A DNA stretch of 64,000 nt, taken from Marinobacterium alkalitolerans. GTDB lineage: Bacteria > Pseudomonadota > Gammaproteobacteria > Pseudomonadales > Balneatricaceae. Shown piece after piece: positions 60,666 through 64,000 of the stretch; positions within the stretch are counted from its first letter, which is position 1; each line of letters opens with the position of its first letter. The stretch covers positions 149,566-213,565 of the forward strand of contig NZ_JACVEW010000003.1 of assembly GCF_017776525.1 (NCBI RefSeq), in the 5' to 3' direction. Below the pieces are notes generated by a model that saw nothing but the letters and a program-made list of their open reading frames with translations, ran no database searches and had not been told where the DNA came from. A program made the position numbers and the translations under genes.

Positions 60666-62249
60666 TCAAATGCCGCTTTTAATTGCCGCTACATCAATGC
60701 CCAGTCTTTTAAGCAAGCGGTTAAAATTACCGGGATCGACGCCCAACTCTCGTGCCGCAGCAGCCCTGTTACAGGACGTTCTGTGTAAAACGGCCGTAAC
60801 CAAGTCGGATTGAAACTGGTCTGTCGCCTCCTTGAGGCTCTGCCCTCTATTGGAACCGGCACCTTCCCACGGTGTTTGGACTGTCTCTCTGGAAGCCCCC
60901 TGCAAGTCGATGCTTCTTGGCAGTTCCAGCAGTTCGGCGTCGAGAGTCAGCACTCTGCCGGACTGTTTTTTTGAAGCCGATAATCTGAGCACGGCCCGAC
61001 TGATCAGGTGCTCCAGCTCACGCACGTTTCCCGGCCAACTGTATTCCAACAGCGCTGAACAAGCGCTGCGGCCGAGCCGCAGCGAACCCAGCCCAAACTT
61101 ACGGCGGTTTAGCTCCAGAAAATGACCGGCCAGAAGCAAGACATCCCGCCCTCGCTCACGCAAAGGCGGCACCAAAACAGGGAAAACACTCAGCCGGTGA
61201 TATAAATCAGCTCGAAACCGGCCCGCTACGACTTCTTGCTTCAACTCTCTGTTGGTGGCGGCGACAATACGCACATCTGCCCGATGAAAACGATCACTGC
61301 CAACACGCTGCACTTCTCCTGTTTGCAGCGCGCGTAGCAATTTGGGCTGCATGGCCAAGGGCAACTCGCCTATCTCGTCCAAGAAGAGAGTACCGCCATC
61401 GGCCAGCTCAAATTTCCCGGTACGCGCCCCTGTCGCGCCCGAAAAAGCGCCCTTGGTATGTCCGAACAGCTCGCTCTCTATCAGGTTGTCCGGCAGTGCT
61501 GCACAGTTGACATAGACCAGAGGCGCTTCGGAACGCGATGAAGCCACATGTATATGTCGGGCCACAAGCTCCTTCCCGACCCCTGTCTCACCACTGATAA
61601 GCACCGACAAGTCGGACCCTGCAACCAGGTCCAGTTCTTCAATCAGCGATTTGATAACAGGGCTGCCCCCTATCAACTCACTCCGCCTCACATCCTCCGA
61701 CAGGAGTCTGGCCACCTCGTGCTCTTTTCTAACCTGAACCTCGAGAGACTGTATTAGCCCGGCCACCTTGATTGAAGCCTCAGCCAAGCGAATGAAGGCA
61801 CGCAGCTCCATTGGGTCGATACCGTCAAACACCCCGGGCTCAAGAGCATCAAGCGTCAATACTCCCCAGGGCTTCTCTTCGACATACAAAGCAATACCCA
61901 TGCAGTCATGCACATGAAGCGTTGCCTCAGGCGCGTTAACGAGTCCGTCATAAGGGTCCGGCAACTCCGAATCGGCTTCAAACCGCACCGGCTCCCGGCT
62001 CAGCAGAATTCGAGCCAGTCGAGGATGATCATCAACACGAAAAGTGCGCCCCAGTGTATCGTCCGAAAGACCGCATGCAGCCAAGGGGTGGAGAGCTGTG
62101 CCGCGCAGCTTGAGAAGTGCCACGGCATCGCAGTGGAAATGACACTGTATGGACTCCAACAAACGCTTGTACCGAGCAGTCGCTGGAATCTGACGAGAGA
62201 GGTCTGACGCAATCGACAGCATCGAACCTGCCATGGAGGGAGAAGTCAT
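60666..62249 (-). CDS. norR: Nitric oxide-responsive sigma-54 activator NorR
   Basis: NorR senses NO through a mononuclear iron in its GAF domain and activates sigma-54 promoters. The 527-residue protein has a GAF domain with ESELPDPYDGLV-like text (DSELPDPYDGLVNAPE), an AAA+ domain with GETGVGKELVARHI, and a sigma-54 loop that reads GAFSGA where most have GAFTGA. The C-terminal Fis-type helix-turn-helix is NRAAAARELGVDPGNF. The start at 62249 has no strong ribosome-binding site; an ATG six codons on is possible. It is divergent from hmp. Confidence 0.94.
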   Translation of the reverse strand: MTSPSMAGSMLSIASDLSRQIPATARYKRLLESIQCHFHCDAVALLKLRGTALHPLAACGLSDDTLGRTFRVDDHPRLARILLSREPVRFEADSELPDPYDGLVNAPEATLHVHDCMGIALYVEEKPWGVLTLDALEPGVFDGIDPMELRAFIRLAEASIKVAGLIQSLEVQVRKEHEVARLLSEDVRRSELIGGSPVIKSLIEELDLVAGSDLSVLISGETGVGKELVARHIHVASSRSEAPLVYVNCAALPDNLIESELFGHTKGAFSGATGARTGKFELADGGTLFLDEIGELPLAMQPKLLRALQTGEVQRVGSDRFHRADVRIVAATNRELKQEVVAGRFRADLYHRLSVFPVLVPPLRERGRDVLLLAGHFLELNRRKFGLGSLRLGRSACSALLEYSWPGNVRELEHLISRAVLRLSASKKQSGRVLTLDAELLELPRSIDLQGASRETVQTPWEGAGSNRGQSLKEATDQFQSDLVTAVLHRTSCNRAAAARELGVDPGNFNRLLKRLGIDVAAIKSGI

Positions 62250-62299
62250 TTCAACAATCACACCATCATTTAAACAATCATCTTCGATGTCATTTAAAC
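62245..62299 (+). promoter_or_regulatory. Three NorR-type binding sites (GT-N7-AC)
   Basis: GTCATTTCAAC (62245-62255), ATCATTTAAAC (62265-62275) and GTCATTTAAAC (62289-62299) repeat at 20- and 24-nt intervals. Two fit the GT-N7-AC core described for NorR exactly and the middle one deviates by one base. They lie 43-113 bp upstream of the sigma-54 promoter of hmp, and the first overlaps the norR start codon. Confidence 0.7.
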
Positions 62300-62341
62300 A
62301 ACAAAACCTAAAACATGTAAACAAAATCAATCTTTTCAGGG

Positions 62342-62358
62342 TTGGCACAATTCCCGCA
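62342..62358 (+). promoter_or_regulatory. Sigma-54 promoter of hmp
   Basis: TTGGCACAATTCCCGCA has GG at -24 and GC at -12 with exactly ten bases between, matching the sigma-54 consensus TGGCAC-N5-TTGC except in the -12 T pair. The predicted transcription start is about 62369, 40 nt before the hmp ATG. Confidence 0.8.
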
Positions 62359-62408
62359 TAGAGGGCAGCAAACACAGATGGCTCAATGCCAGACAACGAG
62401 GAGAAACT

Positions 62409-63596
62409 ATGCTGTCGAATCAAACTCGGGAAATCATCGCCGCAACACTGCCTGCTGTGAAAGAGAATTCGCGCGCTATTACCGAGGTGTTCTACCCATT
62501 AATGTTTAGCCGCTACCCCCAAGTCAAAGCCTACTTCAACCAGGCGCACCAGGCTCAAGGCACCCAACGCCAGGCTCTGGCTAATGCAGTGGTCGCTTAC
62601 GCCAGCAACTTGGATCGTCTGGAGCTATTAGGCGATACCGTGTCACTCATCGTACATAAGCACGCTTCGTTGAACATTCTGCCAGAACACTATCCCATTG
62701 TGGGTGAATGCCTTTTGGCAGCCATTAAAGAGGTATTCGGTGATATCGCCACTGACGAGGTGCTAAATGCATGGGGTGAGGCGTACCAACAATTGGCCGA
62801 TATCCTGATCACGGCGGAAGAAGGGGTATATCGCAACAATGAAGAGAAAACAGGCGGCTGGCGGGGGGAGCGTGAATTCCGACTTGTGCGCAAAGTGCGC
62901 GAGAGCGAGGTTATTACCTCCTTTTACTTCGTACCCACTGATGGCAAGCCTGTTTCCGATTTTCAGCCGGGGCAGTTCACAACACTTATTCTTGAAATCG
63001 AGGGTGAAACCACCCGGCGCAACTACTCACTGTCCGACAGCCCGTTAAAGCCTCACTACCGGATCAGCGTTAAGCGCGAACCTAATGGCAAGGTGTCAAA
63101 CTACCTTCACGACAGCCTCAAGGAAGGCGACACCGTCAGACTGACGCCGCCCTGCGGGAATTTTGTCCTGACTGAAAGTGAACGTCCACTGGTGCTTCTT
63201 ACCGGGGGCGTTGGCATCACCCCCACGATCAGTATGCTGCAGCCCGCGCTCGCTTCCGGACGGGAGGTACATTTCGCTCATGGCGCTCTCAATAGCTCAA
63301 CTCACGCCTTCAGGGAGACAGTCGACCAGCTGGCATCCGAGCATGAAAACCTGCATGTCAGCTACTGTTACAGCGAGCCACTTTCTGACGACAAGGATAT
63401 GCCCAGGGGCTTCTTTGACCACACTCGGCTTGAAGCGCTTATCCCTCTGGACAAGAACCCCGACGTCTATTTTCTCGGACCAAAGGCCTTCATGCAGAAC
63501 TGCTACCGGGATCTTAAGAAGCTCAACATTCCCGAAGAACAAATTCACTATGAGTTCTTTGGCCCGCTGGAGGCCCTTGATGAAGCCTCTGTCTGA
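62409..63596 (+). CDS. hmp: Flavohaemoglobin, nitric oxide dioxygenase
   Basis: Hmp turns NO and O2 into nitrate using NAD(P)H. The 395-residue protein has the globin domain with TyrB10 near residue 29 and the proximal His85 (VHKHASLNI), then the ferredoxin-reductase module: FAD site RRNYSLSDSP and NADH site TGGVGITPTISML. GAGGAG lies upstream of the ATG. Base composition is a little lower in GC than the neighbours to the left. Confidence 0.97.
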   Translation: MLSNQTREIIAATLPAVKENSRAITEVFYPLMFSRYPQVKAYFNQAHQAQGTQRQALANAVVAYASNLDRLELLGDTVSLIVHKHASLNILPEHYPIVGECLLAAIKEVFGDIATDEVLNAWGEAYQQLADILITAEEGVYRNNEEKTGGWRGEREFRLVRKVRESEVITSFYFVPTDGKPVSDFQPGQFTTLILEIEGETTRRNYSLSDSPLKPHYRISVKREPNGKVSNYLHDSLKEGDTVRLTPPCGNFVLTESERPLVLLTGGVGITPTISMLQPALASGREVHFAHGALNSSTHAFRETVDQLASEHENLHVSYCYSEPLSDDKDMPRGFFDHTRLEALIPLDKNPDVYFLGPKAFMQNCYRDLKKLNIPEEQIHYEFFGPLEALDEASV

Positions 63597-63618
63597 TTTT
63601 TAACTCCCCCGCCCATAG

Positions 63619-63646
63619 GAAGGACACCCGTTACAAGGTGTCCTTC
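63619..63646 (+). terminator. Hairpin after hmp
   Basis: GAAGGACACC (63619-63628) and GGTGTCCTTC (63637-63646) form a perfect 10-bp stem with an 8-nt loop, 23 nt after the hmp stop. The U-tract is weak (GGTT), so it is a probable but not strong intrinsic terminator. Confidence 0.6.
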
Positions 63647-63677
63647 GGTTAACAGCGACAAGGCCAGAATGTTGCTG

Positions 63678-63823
63678 TCAACCAATCCCGAGCCGTCTTT
63701 TGTAGTTTTCCTCAACAGGCACAGGCGAAATATTTCCATTGAATATGCAACCCTGGCCCGCCGCCAAGCCAGCCACTTCCTGCTTGAATTCGGGAGTAAA
63801 TAGCGTCGTCGCTTTCTGGCCAT
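63678..63823 (-). pseudogene. IS3-family transposase OrfA remnant
   Basis: From the ATG at 63823, with GAGGTG upstream, the reading begins MARKRRRYLL. After a one-base frameshift it continues as TPEFKQEVAGLAAGQGC, the N-terminal helix-turn-helix segment of IS3-type OrfA. It then drifts into unrelated sequence and stops at 63678. The frameshift and truncation to about 48 codons mark it as a dead fragment. Confidence 0.65.
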
Positions 63824-63919
63824 CTTGCACCTCCTCGTCAGGGGTAAACCTAACTATAAAAGGTGTCTACTGTTCGTGGGTAACTCAGAAATCTAACGCT
63901 GTGCTCACCGGCTAGTCCG

Positions 63920-64000
63920 GTGAAGCACCTGAAAGCCCAAGGCAAACTGCCCAAAGTGGCCATCATTGCCTGCATGCGCAAGCTCATTGTGGTGCTAAAT
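63920..64000 (+). mobile_element. IS110-family transposase C-terminal fragment (runs off the window)
   Basis: The last 27 codons read in frame to the window edge and contain KVAIIACMRKLIVVLN, the near-C-terminal signature of IS110/IS116/IS902 transposases. Sequence immediately upstream does not continue the transposase, so the 5' part is missing or interrupted, probably by the IS3-like remnant on the left. Confidence 0.7.

Noticed and set aside
63548..63823. 91-codon open frame at the right end as an intact gene
   Set aside because: Only the first residues look like a transposase. The homologous segment switches frame, so I treat it as a remnant.

Overview
This window looks like chromosomal DNA (GC-rich by eye) of a free-living, probably marine gammaproteobacterium of the Oceanospirillaceae/Marinobacterium type. 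That placement is an inference. It rests on the order infC-rpmI-rplT-pheS behind thrS, on the Pseudomonas-like order argG-motY-(pyrC missing)-rnt-peroxiredoxin-grxD, on lutABC and ast genes, on class II DAHP synthase, and on a full mevalonate pathway, which is unusual in this class. Genes are dense: apart from the last 400 bases, which hold only insertion-sequence debris, no gene-free stretch exceeds about 260 bases. I saw no tRNA, rRNA, CRISPR array, prophage or replication origin.

Layout. 1-3940 (minus): translation block thrS-infC-rpmI-rplT-pheS with a non-AUG infC start and an attenuator-like terminator before pheS. 4107-7812: a GntR regulator divergent from lutABC (L-lactate oxidation), with a palindromic operator between them. 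7829-13741 (minus): arginine catabolism astC, an M20 hydrolase, astD and astB, preceded by a membrane-anchored retropepsin-like protein; astA and astE are not here. 13942-18425 (plus): a tightly packed five-gene operon of unknown function (secreted protein, dethiobiotin-synthetase-like P-loop protein, an ABC half-transporter with a ruined ATPase domain, alpha/beta hydrolase, lipoprotein). This is the best candidate for an undescribed system. 18426-26911 (minus): mvaA, idi-2, mvaS, two GHMP kinases, mvaD and DNA polymerase II, all overlapping or nearly so, behind a promoter followed by a terminator hairpin.

27015-34523: a LapEBC-like type I secretion system with an embedded LuxR regulator, a small acidic protein and a receiver-TPR protein. 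34679-41160: argG, motY, rnt, peroxiredoxin, grxD, argD and argF. 41254-44567: metR, a small membrane protein, class II DAHP synthase and yqcC. 44582-51067: an ion-transport block with a K+ channel, a duplicated DUF1538 membrane protein, a PII-like protein, a CBS protein, a CPA2 antiporter with an RCK domain and an NhaP2-type antiporter. 51210-55222: DUF3549, a DnaT-like/lambda-P-like replication pair, a CBS protein and purU. 55378-60648: AMP-phosphorylase-like protein, PRPP-synthetase-like protein, AlkB, nitroreductase, a small protein and a COG0523 GTPase whose start codon lies in a perfect inverted repeat. 60666-63596: norR divergent from the NO-detoxifying flavohaemoglobin hmp, with NorR half-site repeats and a sigma-54 promoter. 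63619-64000: hairpin, then IS3-type and IS110-type remnants.

Together the genes describe an aerobic heterotroph that uses lactate and arginine, makes isoprenoids by the mevalonate route, probably displays a large secreted adhesin, has a MotY-type flagellar motor, and invests in cation homeostasis and NO and alkylation defence.
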